DNA from: Arthrobacter globiformis
GTDB taxonomy: Bacteria > Actinomycetota > Actinomycetes > Actinomycetales > Micrococcaceae
DNA length: 64,000 nucleotides
Direction: 5' to 3'
Assembly (NCBI RefSeq): GCF_003261175.1
Contig: NZ_QLNP01000034.1
Span: 30,106-94,105 of the forward strand
In this document: in pieces, positions 47,639-55,483 of the stretch
How positions within the stretch are numbered: the first letter of the stretch is position 1
Layout of the letters: each line of letters opens with the position of its first letter
Program-made: the position numbers and the translations under genes
The notes under the pieces: generated by a model
What the model saw: only the letters and a program-made list of their open reading frames with translations
Told to the model about the DNA's origin: nothing
The model's database searches: none

Positions 47639-49062
47639 TGCGGGTTTTCCTTTCCCTCCAGCGGCTCCAGTTCGTCCGGCGCATAGTAGAAGGACCGGCC
47701 GTAGCCCTCGTGGAGGTCGGCCGCCGGATCCTGCTCGAGGACGAGTCCGACGTGGGTGCTGCCGTCGACGTCGAAGTGCACGCTGGTGACCCGCCCGGTC
47801 TGTCCGCCGAAGAACAGGTCCTGGGCGTCGGCGCGCCGGTTCGGGTGCACACGCACCCGGCTGCCGCGCGCCACTGCCACGCCGTCGATCACGACGGCGT
47901 CCTGGTCCGGCCGGACACGGGCCTCCGCCTCCGGATTCCACCATGGAACGTCGTGGCTGGCCGTGCTCCACGATTCGGCGGCGGCGGTTCCGGCGGCGGT
48001 GTCATCGGGATCCGCGGCGAAAGCGTGCGGGTTCCGCAGGGCGCCGTGCAGCTGCTGGAGATCTTCCGGTGACATCGCCTCACAGCGGTCGATGACGGCG
48101 GCGCCCCGCGGGTCCGTCGCCCGTGCCTCGGCCTTTTCCTCGTCGGTCAGCGTCAGCACCCGCAGGGTGAGGATCTCGTCGATTTCGGTGGAGTCGTACA
48201 GCGCCACCGAACTTTCCGGGGCGACGGCGGGATGGTCGTAGAGAATGATGGGCGAGACCAGCAGCACGTCGGTCTGGCCTTCGGGGCCGGCCAGCACCGG
48301 CCAGCAGCGGTGCTGGGAACACCGCCCGGCCGCTGGCTGTGCCCAAGCTGGCGGGTCCAGCAGCGAGACGAAATCCCCGTCCCGCACGCCGAGCAGCACG
48401 TGGGCCCCGATGAAGGAGACCGCGGTGGCGTCCTGCCGGTTCCCGGCCGGCAGGGGATGGGACGGCAGGGGACCGCCCGACAGCGGATGGGCAGTGTTGG
48501 CCGCGGTGACGGTGAGCCGCAGCAGCCCGCCGGACTCTTCGGCGGCGGTCAGCCGCAGTTCGCCGTGGAGAGCACGACGGCGGCGCACCAGCCGGCCGGC
48601 CGGCCTCCCGGCGTCGTCCCTGAGCTCCTCGACGTCGAGTCCCTCCGGTACCTCCACGGGCAGGACCTGTCCGGCCCGGAGCTGGGCCACGGAGAACGGC
48701 CCGAACGCAATTTCCTGTTCGACGGCCTCGTCCCAGCTCAGCCAGTTCGCACCGCCCACGGTGAGGCTGTCCACGGGAGTAAACCCGCCGCCGTCGCCCG
48801 CTTTTTCTGCCGTGCGCGTCTGCAGCTGCAGGAAGCGGAAGTGGATTTCAAGCCCGGCCTCGGGGCCGGGGGCAAGCAGGCAGTCGGCGCTCAGGGACGG
48901 TTCCTCCCCGCTGCCGTCCTCCGCGGCGCCCGGCGGACCCAGGATCCCGAACTGCCAGCGGATCTGGTTCTTCTGGGCGGAGGCGCGGTAGGGGTAGAGC
49001 AGGTAGCCCTCGTAGAGGACGGCGTCGGCGACGGCACGGGCAAGGGCCAGGCTGGTGTTCAT
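47635..49062 (-). CDS. Hydrogenase-cluster protein of unknown function, 475 aa
   Basis: No enzymatic motif can be named. The N-terminal half has ALARAVADAVLYEGYLLYPYRASAQKNQIRWQFGIL, then a long mixed alpha/beta region with WLSWDEAVEQEIAFGPFSVAQL. The C-terminal 75 residues, VAVARGSRVRVHPNRRADAQDLFFGGQTGRVTSVHFDVDG and HVGLVLEQDPAADLHEGYGR, look like an SH3/nitrile-hydratase-beta type barrel. Cys residues are scattered (SADCLLAPG, RCSQHRCWPVL) but form no clear cluster. Start ATG 49062 overlaps the DUF6084-like stop; its stop overlaps the microprotein start. Its strict position suggests a role in hydrogenase assembly or scaffolding. Confidence 0.8.
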   Translation of the reverse strand: MNTSLALARAVADAVLYEGYLLYPYRASAQKNQIRWQFGILGPPGAAEDGSGEEPSLSADCLLAPGPEAGLEIHFRFLQLQTRTAEKAGDGGGFTPVDSLTVGGANWLSWDEAVEQEIAFGPFSVAQLRAGQVLPVEVPEGLDVEELRDDAGRPAGRLVRRRRALHGELRLTAAEESGGLLRLTVTAANTAHPLSGGPLPSHPLPAGNRQDATAVSFIGAHVLLGVRDGDFVSLLDPPAWAQPAAGRCSQHRCWPVLAGPEGQTDVLLVSPIILYDHPAVAPESSVALYDSTEIDEILTLRVLTLTDEEKAEARATDPRGAAVIDRCEAMSPEDLQQLHGALRNPHAFAADPDDTAAGTAAAESWSTASHDVPWWNPEAEARVRPDQDAVVIDGVAVARGSRVRVHPNRRADAQDLFFGGQTGRVTSVHFDVDGSTHVGLVLEQDPAADLHEGYGRSFYYAPDELEPLEGKENPQ

Positions 49063-49712
49063 GGCCGTTCTCCGGACACATCGGCCGTGGCCTGGGCGAG
49101 CAGCGTCTCCACCGCGGCTTCCCACGACGTGAGGCCCGCGGCGGACTTGTACCGGGCGAGTGCTGCCAGGACGTCGCGGTCCAGGCGGATCCATCCGGCG
49201 TTGGGGAAGTACTGGTCCATCAGGCTGCGCCAGGCGGTGACCGGCAGCTCATACGACGCTTCGAGGTCCCACGGCACCTGTTCCACGCTGAACCCGGTCT
49301 GCCCTTTAGTGAACACGGTGCCGGAGAACAGCAGCTCCAGCGGTATCTCGCCATCGCGTAGGGCATGCAGGTATTTGGCGGCGGCCACGTCGAAATCAAA
49401 GGTGCAGGGCAGTGGGAGGTCCGCCTCGGTGCTGCCCGTGAAACCCTGCACCATGGCGCTGCACTGCATCCAGACGAACGACTTGAGCGTGGTGGGCCAG
49501 CGGCCGCGGCCGCCGAAGAGGTCCAGCAGGCCTGTCTCCTCCTCCGGCCCGTAGCCGCGGCGCTGCGGCAGGATCCGGACCTGGCAGCGGAGCGCCACTG
49601 CGTGCACGGTGGCACCGGTGCTTTCCGTCACCTGCAACCTGGCCGTCATTTGCGGGGCGGCGGCGTAGGGTTCGGGCCGGATCTCCAGCACGGCGAAGGA
49701 AAGCTCCGTCAC
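49059..49712 (-). CDS. DUF6084-like hydrogenase-associated protein
   Basis: A 217-residue protein of the type I remember as DUF6084. It has ELSFAVLEIRPEPYAAAPQMTARLQVTESTGA as a strand-rich opening, AVALRCQVRILPQRRGYG, then LLDLFGGRGRWPTTLKSFVWMQC and VPWDLEASYELPVTAWRSLMDQYFPN. Strand-rich N-terminal and helical C-terminal parts suggest a beta-sandwich with helices; no cofactor motif is clear. It overlaps the DUF5947-like stop by four bases and the 475-aa gene by four. A binding or scaffold protein is my guess from context. Confidence 0.8.
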   Translation of the reverse strand: MTELSFAVLEIRPEPYAAAPQMTARLQVTESTGATVHAVALRCQVRILPQRRGYGPEEETGLLDLFGGRGRWPTTLKSFVWMQCSAMVQGFTGSTEADLPLPCTFDFDVAAAKYLHALRDGEIPLELLFSGTVFTKGQTGFSVEQVPWDLEASYELPVTAWRSLMDQYFPNAGWIRLDRDVLAALARYKSAAGLTSWEAAVETLLAQATADVSGERP

Positions 49713-50473
49713 CGGAAGCCTCCCGCGCCGGACCCCGTACTGTCGGATGCTTCGCGACCCGATGCGGCGCTCGCGGATGCCGGGCTGGCGGAATCTGCCG
49801 GCGCCGGAACGCTGCGCCGGGAGATCCGGTCGAAGAAGGCGGCGAGCTCATCGCGCGCCTCCTGGCCGCCGTCGAACCCCCGCCAGAGGCGGCGGAGCCG
49901 GCCCACCAGTTCGTAGCAGGCGTCCACCGGAACGAGGTGGCAGTCCGCTGCGGCCCTGCCCGGGCCGCGGATCAGCAGCGCCTCGGTGTCCGGCGCCGCG
50001 AGGCCGAGGGCCGGGTTGCGGGCCAGCACGGCGTCCCAGGCGGCGAGGGGCAGTTCCGATTCGGTGGCCCCGGCCGGGCCCGGGTAGAACGCCACCGTGC
50101 GGCCGAGTTTGGAACTGTGGAAGAAGAACGCCAGGCCCACCGGAATTTCCAGTTCGTCCCACTGCCCAGGGCCGAGATCGAAGCCGGGGAAGGAGAGGTA
50201 TCTGTCCGGCACCGAGCGGTAGCGCATATGGGCCGTCGCATCGGTGAAGAGGAGGTAGCAGGGCCGGCAGGTGCACATCATCGCGTGGCTCCCCAAGTCC
50301 ACCACGTGCTGGTGTGCATCGGAAATCGGTTCGCCGCACATTTCGCAGCATTCCCCGGCGGCGGGAGCAGGCCGGTTCGCCGAAATTCGCCGCAGTAAGG
50401 CCACCGGCAAGGTGCCGTTGGCCTGGCCGCTTTCCGGGCCGCGCCCTGTACCTCCTCCGTTCTCCATGTTCAT
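49709..50473 (-). CDS. DUF5947-like Cys-rich protein
   Basis: A 254-residue protein with an N-terminal metal-binding patch: ECCEMCGEPISDAHQHVVD (Cys42, Cys43, Cys46, His54, His56) and SHAMMCTCRPCYLLF (His63, Cys67, Cys69, Cys72). This pairing resembles a zinc finger or an iron-sulfur site. The rest, RYLSFPGFDLGPGQWDELEIPVGLAFFFHSSKLGRTVAFYPGPAG, is strand-rich. The C-terminal 35 residues are Ser/Ala/Gly-rich and probably disordered. I recognise the DUF5947 pattern from memory. It begins two bases after the NifU-Rieske gene and overlaps DUF6084. Confidence 0.8.
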   Translation of the reverse strand: MNMENGGGTGRGPESGQANGTLPVALLRRISANRPAPAAGECCEMCGEPISDAHQHVVDLGSHAMMCTCRPCYLLFTDATAHMRYRSVPDRYLSFPGFDLGPGQWDELEIPVGLAFFFHSSKLGRTVAFYPGPAGATESELPLAAWDAVLARNPALGLAAPDTEALLIRGPGRAAADCHLVPVDACYELVGRLRRLWRGFDGGQEARDELAAFFDRISRRSVPAPADSASPASASAASGREASDSTGSGAGGFR

Positions 50474-50474
50474 C

Positions 50475-51677
50475 TCAGCGGTCCTGTCCGCCGGCTGCCT
50501 GTAGTTCAGGGGCCATACCGGGTGCCGGCGTCGAGGTGGGCACGGCTGCCTCAGCCGCAGGTGCCGACTGCACGGACTCCGCTGCTGGCACGGCCGCCTC
50601 AGCCGCAGGTACCGACTGCACGGACACCGCCGCCGGGACGGGTTCCAGCCGGGCCGGTGTCACCAGCGGGATTGCCTGCACCGGCGTCACGGCTGCCGGG
50701 GCTGCCGGTGCCGGGGATACCGGCAACGGCCCGGACTGCACGGACACCGTCGGGACCGCCACGGACATCACTCCGCTCCGGACCAGCAGGGGAAGCGGCT
50801 CCAGGTGCAGGTCCTTGTCCTCGAGGCAGGTGCCCGCCCGCCGCACATCAAAGTGGCCGCGGCAGGTGGGGCAGGTGAGCAGGCCTCCGCCAACCGGTGC
50901 CGCGAGGGCGCGCTGGAGGACGGCGCCGGCCATCGAGCCTGTGCAGCGGGGGCAGTAGTCGCGGTACGCGTAGATGTCCTGCCCGGTGCGGCAGGCCAGC
51001 ACCGCGTAGCCGCCGACCAGGAAGCCTGCCACCTCGCCGGGTTCGAGCCCGGCGATCTCCGGAACCGGTTCCCACGTGCCGCCGGACATGTCGTGCCAGG
51101 ATTCTGCGGGCGTGCCGCCCGCCGGATTGTTCACCCGGACCAGCAACGAGTCCACCGGAATCAGCGCCGGGGCGCCCGGCTGTTTTTCCGCTTCGACGAC
51201 GTCGATGGCCGCCACCTCGGGGGCGGCGTTCTGGATGGCCTCCTCGACGGCGTACTTGAGGGTGACGGACGACGACGGGCACCCCTGGCAGGTGCCGAGC
51301 AGCTTGAGCCGCACCACGCCGTCGGGACTGATGCCTTCGAGCTCCACGTCGCCGCCGTGGGAGCCAAGGTAGGGCCGGACACTGTCCAGCGCCGCGGCCA
51401 CCCGTGCCTCCAGTGAATGGGGGTGCAGCCCGTGGATCACCAGGAGGCCGGCCACCAGATTGTCAGCGGTCAGCGCTTCCAGAGTGACGTCGTCGAGCTT
51501 TCCATGGGCCTGCAGGATCTCCATGATCCGCTGCAGTCCCGCGCCGTAAAGGTCTGTCACCTGCCGGACCAGGTCCTCGGCACGGCCGCGGGCCACCGCC
51601 CCGCCGGCGCCGAGGGCGTCAAGGAGTGTGCCTATTTGGTCGCCGCTTTGCAGCGCCGGCCGGTCCCCGCCGAGCAT
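50475..51677 (-). CDS. NifU-domain protein fused to a four-Cys Rieske-fold domain
   Basis: A 400-residue protein. Residues about 90-165 are a NifU C-terminal domain with LGTCQGCPSSSVTLKYAVEEAI (Cys130, Cys133), a scaffold for Fe-S clusters. Residues about 195-290 show a Rieske-like fold (PEIAGLEPGEVAGFLVGG, CRTGQDIYAYRDYCPRCTGSM, LTCPTCRGHFDVRRAG). The canonical CxH and CxxH pairs are CPRC (242-245) and CPTC (269-272), so both His ligands are missing and four Cys remain. Residues 300-400 are a Pro/Ala/Val tail with duplicated VQSxPAAEAAVP units. It starts four bases before the large subunit stop. Likely an electron carrier or Fe-S donor for this enzyme. Confidence 0.9.
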   Translation of the reverse strand: MLGGDRPALQSGDQIGTLLDALGAGGAVARGRAEDLVRQVTDLYGAGLQRIMEILQAHGKLDDVTLEALTADNLVAGLLVIHGLHPHSLEARVAAALDSVRPYLGSHGGDVELEGISPDGVVRLKLLGTCQGCPSSSVTLKYAVEEAIQNAAPEVAAIDVVEAEKQPGAPALIPVDSLLVRVNNPAGGTPAESWHDMSGGTWEPVPEIAGLEPGEVAGFLVGGYAVLACRTGQDIYAYRDYCPRCTGSMAGAVLQRALAAPVGGGLLTCPTCRGHFDVRRAGTCLEDKDLHLEPLPLLVRSGVMSVAVPTVSVQSGPLPVSPAPAAPAAVTPVQAIPLVTPARLEPVPAAVSVQSVPAAEAAVPAAESVQSAPAAEAAVPTSTPAPGMAPELQAAGGQDR

Positions 51678-51680
51678 GGC

Positions 51681-53474
51681 CTACTCGCCGGTCAGGGTCT
51701 GGGTGGGGGAGTGGAGCATGTCCAGCGTCTGCCCGTTGCCCAGGTACATGTGGACACCGCAGGGCAGGCAGGGATCGAAGCTGCGGACGGTCCGCATGAT
51801 GTCGATTCCCTTGAAGTGCTCCCGGTCGTTCTCCTCAAAGATCGGCTGCCCCTGGACCGCGTCCTCGTAGGGGCCGGAAACGCCGTTGGAGTCGGTGGGG
51901 CTGGCATTCCAGGGGGTGGGCGGGTAAGGGTGGTAGTTGGCGATCTTGCCGTCGCGGATCACCATGTGGTGGGACAGGACGCCGCGGACCGCCTCGGTGA
52001 AGCCGCAGCCGATGCCTTCATCCGGGACCTCGAAGGTTTCCCACGTCTTGGTGCGGCCGGCCCGGATTTCCTCGAGGGCCTTTTCCGCGAAGTGCAGCGC
52101 AGCAGCCGCGGCGTAGGCCTGGAAGTAGGTGCGGGCGCGGTTGCGTTCGAGCGTATTGCTCCACTGCGGGATGTTCCACTCGAAGGTGACGGGTCCCTTC
52201 AGAGCAGTCTTGGGCAGGTTGATCTGGACGCTCCTGCCGGTGGCCTTGAGGTAGCCGATGTCCACGAGTCCGGCGAGCGCGGTGGCCCAGAGCCGTGCGA
52301 GCGGGCCGCCGCCGGTATCCAGGGCCAGGTTGTCCTGGCCGTCGAACCAGCGCGGGGACATGACCCAGCTGTACTTGTCCGAGAGGTCGCGCTTCTGCGG
52401 CCGCGGGTTGGTGTGCTGGTTCCACGGGTGCCTGCGGTCCACCGGGTTCCCCAGCGGATCGTGGGTGACGAACATTTCCTGGTCCTCCCAGTCCTCGTAG
52501 TACGAGGAGCCGAGCATGATCCGCAGGCCCAGGTTGATGCGCACCAGGTCGGTGGTGACCAGTTTGCCGTCCACCACCACGCCCGGGGTGACGAACATCT
52601 TCCGGCCCCACTCGGTCATGTCCTTGTATTCGAAGTTGCAGTAGTCCGGGTCCTGCAGCGACCCCCAGCAGCCCAGCAGCGTCCGCCGGAGCCCCACCTG
52701 CTCATAGCCCGGCAGTGCCTCGTAGAAGAAGTCGAACAGGTCGTCGTGCATCGGAACGACCTTCTTCATGAACTCGACGTAGCGCATGAGCCGGGTGAGG
52801 TAGTCCGTCATCAGTTGGATCGTGGCCACCGTCCCCACACCGCCCGGATAGAGCGTGGAGGGGTGCACGTGGCGGCCCTCCATCAGGCAGAACATCTCAC
52901 GGGTGGCCCGGCTAACCTGCAGGGCCTCCCGGTAGAACTCGCCGGTGAAGGGGTTCAGCGAGCGCATGATGTCGGCGATGGTCCGGTAGCCGTGGTCGGA
53001 CTCATGGGGTGCCCGGGTGTTTTCCGCCTTGGCGAGGACGCCGGGGTTGGTTTCGGAGACCATCTTTTCGCAGTAGTCCACGCCAACGAGGTTTTCCTGG
53101 AAGATGTTGTGGTCGAACATGTACTCGGCGGCTTCGCCCAGGTTGACGATCCATTCCCCAAGGTTCGGGGGCTTGACGCCGTAGGCCATGTTTTGCGTAT
53201 AGCAGGAGCAGGTGGCGTGGTTGTCGCCGCAGATCCCGCAGATGCGGCTGGTGATGAAGTGGGCGTCCCTCGGGTCCTTGCCTTTCATGAAGAGGGAGTA
53301 GCCGCGGAAGATCGAGGAGGTGCTCTTGCATTCCACGACCTGGTTGTTCTCGAAGTCGATCTTTGTGTAGATGCCGAGGCTGCCGACGATCCTGGTGATG
53401 GGATCCCAGTTCATTTCCACCAGGTTGTCGTTACCCGTTCCGCTTCCGGAACCCATGGGAATTGTGGACGTCAT
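51681..53474 (-). CDS. hhyL: [NiFe] hydrogenase large subunit, group 1h type
   Basis: A 597-residue catalytic subunit. The L1 motif RICGICGDNHATCSC is at about 77-91 (Cys79, Cys82 nickel ligands). The L2 motif DPCLPCGVH is at about 567-575 (Cys569, Cys572), followed by 22 residues (MYLGNGQTLDMLHSPTQTLT...) to be removed on maturation. The L1 form, with DNHATC, is that of the actinobacterial high-affinity group (Hhy, also called group 5), known for oxidising H2 at atmospheric level in the presence of oxygen. It starts at ATG 53474; a longer frame upstream runs into the small subunit gene. Subunits are soluble. Confidence 0.95.
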   Translation of the reverse strand: MTSTIPMGSGSGTGNDNLVEMNWDPITRIVGSLGIYTKIDFENNQVVECKSTSSIFRGYSLFMKGKDPRDAHFITSRICGICGDNHATCSCYTQNMAYGVKPPNLGEWIVNLGEAAEYMFDHNIFQENLVGVDYCEKMVSETNPGVLAKAENTRAPHESDHGYRTIADIMRSLNPFTGEFYREALQVSRATREMFCLMEGRHVHPSTLYPGGVGTVATIQLMTDYLTRLMRYVEFMKKVVPMHDDLFDFFYEALPGYEQVGLRRTLLGCWGSLQDPDYCNFEYKDMTEWGRKMFVTPGVVVDGKLVTTDLVRINLGLRIMLGSSYYEDWEDQEMFVTHDPLGNPVDRRHPWNQHTNPRPQKRDLSDKYSWVMSPRWFDGQDNLALDTGGGPLARLWATALAGLVDIGYLKATGRSVQINLPKTALKGPVTFEWNIPQWSNTLERNRARTYFQAYAAAAALHFAEKALEEIRAGRTKTWETFEVPDEGIGCGFTEAVRGVLSHHMVIRDGKIANYHPYPPTPWNASPTDSNGVSGPYEDAVQGQPIFEENDREHFKGIDIMRTVRSFDPCLPCGVHMYLGNGQTLDMLHSPTQTLTGE

Positions 53475-53502
53475 TGTCTTCGCCTGTCTGGAATTGGGTG
53501 GG

Positions 53503-54561
53503 TTACCAGGTGCGCCGGGCCCCGGTGAGGAGCTCGGGTCCGGGCCGGCGCCACTTGGGCTCCTGGTCCAGGGTGTGCGTCGTGATGCCCCGCAAGGTCC
53601 GGATGGCGGAGCCGTAGGGCCGGATGGTGCTGGTGGAAAACCTGCCGCCGGGAGGCTCGTCCATGAAGGGCATGAACTTGTCAGGGAAGCCGGGCATGGT
53701 GCAGCCGATGCAGATGCCGCCGACGTTGGGGCAGCCGCCAATGCCGTTCATCCAGCCGCGCTTGGGCACGTTGCACTTCACCACCGGGCCCCAGCAGCCG
53801 AGCTTGACGATGCACTTGGGGGAGCCGTACTCGCTGGCGAAGTCGCCCTGCTCGTAGTAGCCGGCCCGGTCGCAGCCCTCGTGGACCGTCTTGCCGAACA
53901 GCCAGGTGGGTCGCAGTGCCTCATCCAGCGGAATCATCGGTGCCTGGCCGGTGGCCTGGTAGAGCAGGTACGTCATGGTTTCGGAGAGGTTGTCTGGCTG
54001 GATCGGGCATCCTGGCAAACACACGATGGGGATGCCGGCCTTGGACTTCCAGTCGTAGCCGAGGTAGTCCGGCACGCCCATGGCGCCGGTCGGATTGCCG
54101 GCCATGGCGTGGATGCCGCCGTAGGTTGCGCAGGTTCCGGCGGCGATGATCGCGGTGGCCTTGGGTGCCAGACGGTCCAGCCACTCGCTGGTGGTGATGG
54201 GCTGGCCGGTCTCGAGGTCATTGCCGAACCCGCACCAGTAGCCGCCGGGGTCGTGGAGTTTTTCGTTGGGAATGGATCCCTCGACCACCAGCACGAACGG
54301 TTCAAGTTCGCCCCGGTCCGCCTTGCGGAACCATTCCAGGAAATCGTCGGCCCCTTCCTGCGGGCCGCATTCGAAGTCGATCAGCGGCCAGTGCATGGCG
54401 ATCTTCGGCAGGCCGGGCAGCGACCCGAGGGCAATTTCCTCGACGCTCGGCTGGGTGGCCGCGGTCAGGGCGACCGAGTCGCCGTCACAACTGAGCCCTG
54501 CGTTGATCCACAGCACGTGGATAAGGGCTTCTTCGGCCTTGAGGGAAGTTTCCGTAGGCAT
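53503..54561 (-). CDS. hhyS: [NiFe] hydrogenase small subunit, group 1h type
   Basis: A 352-residue subunit carrying three Fe-S clusters. No twin-arginine signal is present (MPTETSLKAEEALIHVLWIN), so the enzyme stays inside the cell. The proximal cluster segment is LSCDGDSVAL: the usual CxGC is CDGD, so Cys28 is Asp, as in the 3Cys1Asp cluster of the Ralstonia actinobacterial-type enzyme. Other ligands lie in AAGTCATYGG, CLPGCPIQP and the distal stretch HEGCDRAGYY to CWGPVVKC and GGCPNVGGICIGC. It precedes the large subunit with a 28-base gap. Confidence 0.95.
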   Translation of the reverse strand: MPTETSLKAEEALIHVLWINAGLSCDGDSVALTAATQPSVEEIALGSLPGLPKIAMHWPLIDFECGPQEGADDFLEWFRKADRGELEPFVLVVEGSIPNEKLHDPGGYWCGFGNDLETGQPITTSEWLDRLAPKATAIIAAGTCATYGGIHAMAGNPTGAMGVPDYLGYDWKSKAGIPIVCLPGCPIQPDNLSETMTYLLYQATGQAPMIPLDEALRPTWLFGKTVHEGCDRAGYYEQGDFASEYGSPKCIVKLGCWGPVVKCNVPKRGWMNGIGGCPNVGGICIGCTMPGFPDKFMPFMDEPPGGRFSTSTIRPYGSAIRTLRGITTHTLDQEPKWRRPGPELLTGARRTW

Positions 54562-54592
54562 CGTTGCCTCTTTCAGTGCCCCTGCTGGGGTT

Positions 54593-55480
54593 TCAGTGTG
54601 CTTCTGTCAGGGAAGCGGTCAAGGGAACTGACCGCTTCCCTGAGGTGGGCGCCGCCGCTTGGGAGGTGGCGCCGTCGAGCCAGCCGTACCAGGCGGCGAG
54701 GCCTTCGCCGGTGGCGGCGGACAGGGTGAGGAATTCGGCCCGCGGATTGATCTGCCGGATCCGGCGCAGGCATAGGTCGACGTCGAAGTCGACGTAGGGA
54801 AGCAGGTCCGATTTGTTGACGATCACGAGGTCGGCTGCCATGAACATGTGCGGGTATTTCTGGGGTTTGTCATCACCTTCCGTTACCGAGACGATCACCA
54901 CCTTGGCCGTTTCGCCGAGGTCAAAAAGCGCGGGGCAGACGAGGTTGCCCACATTTTCAATGAAGACCGTGGAGCCCGGCTCTGGCGACAGCGCATCGAG
55001 GCCGTGCCGCAGCATGTCGGCGTCGAGATGGCAGCCGGCTCCGGTATTGATCTGGATGACGGGGCGCCCGGTGGCGCGGATGCGGTCCGCGTCGAGGGAC
55101 GTCTCCTGGTCCCCTTCGATGACACCTGCGTCCAGGCGCCCGCCGAGTTCGGTAAGCGTGCGGACCAGGAGGGTGGTCTTGCCGGCACCGGGTGAACTCA
55201 TGACGTTGAAGGCGCGGACTCCGCGGCCGGCAAGCCAGCCGCGGTTCGTGGCGGCCAGCAGGTCGTTCTTGGCCAGCAGGTTCTGCTCGAGCACGACGGT
55301 TTCTGTGCCCGCTGCCGCATGGTGGTGCCCGTCGGCGTGCCCGTGCTCATGGGTGTACGTGCGCCCGTGCTCATCGGCATGACTGTGCAGGTGCCCCTGC
55401 CCGGGTGGTGTTTGCAGTTCTCCTGCGAGGTTTGAAATGCGGGTGCCGGCCTCGTCGCCGCAACCGCATGTTGTACACAT
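54593..55480 (-). CDS. hypB: Hydrogenase nickel-incorporation GTPase HypB
   Basis: A 295-residue HypB. The N-terminal high-affinity nickel motif CTTCGCG (Cys2, Cys5, Cys7) is followed by a His-rich stretch (residues 30-54, ten His), then a SIMIBI GTPase with Walker A SSPGAGKTT (about 95-103), IEGDQETSLDADRI, and the metal-bridging CH motif in TGAGCHLDADML, plus NKSD. HypA delivers to and receives nickel from it. It sits three bases after hypA and 31 bases before the small subunit gene, as the second gene of the operon. Confidence 0.96.
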   Translation of the reverse strand: MCTTCGCGDEAGTRISNLAGELQTPPGQGHLHSHADEHGRTYTHEHGHADGHHHAAAGTETVVLEQNLLAKNDLLAATNRGWLAGRGVRAFNVMSSPGAGKTTLLVRTLTELGGRLDAGVIEGDQETSLDADRIRATGRPVIQINTGAGCHLDADMLRHGLDALSPEPGSTVFIENVGNLVCPALFDLGETAKVVIVSVTEGDDKPQKYPHMFMAADLVIVNKSDLLPYVDFDVDLCLRRIRQINPRAEFLTLSAATGEGLAAWYGWLDGATSQAAAPTSGKRSVPLTASLTEAH

Positions 55481-55483
55481 GCC

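Noticed and set aside
51417-53528. A 703-codon open frame antisense to the hydrogenase large subunit
   Set aside because: Its translation is the shadow of HhyL codons; HhyL has L1/L2 motifs and proper operon context.
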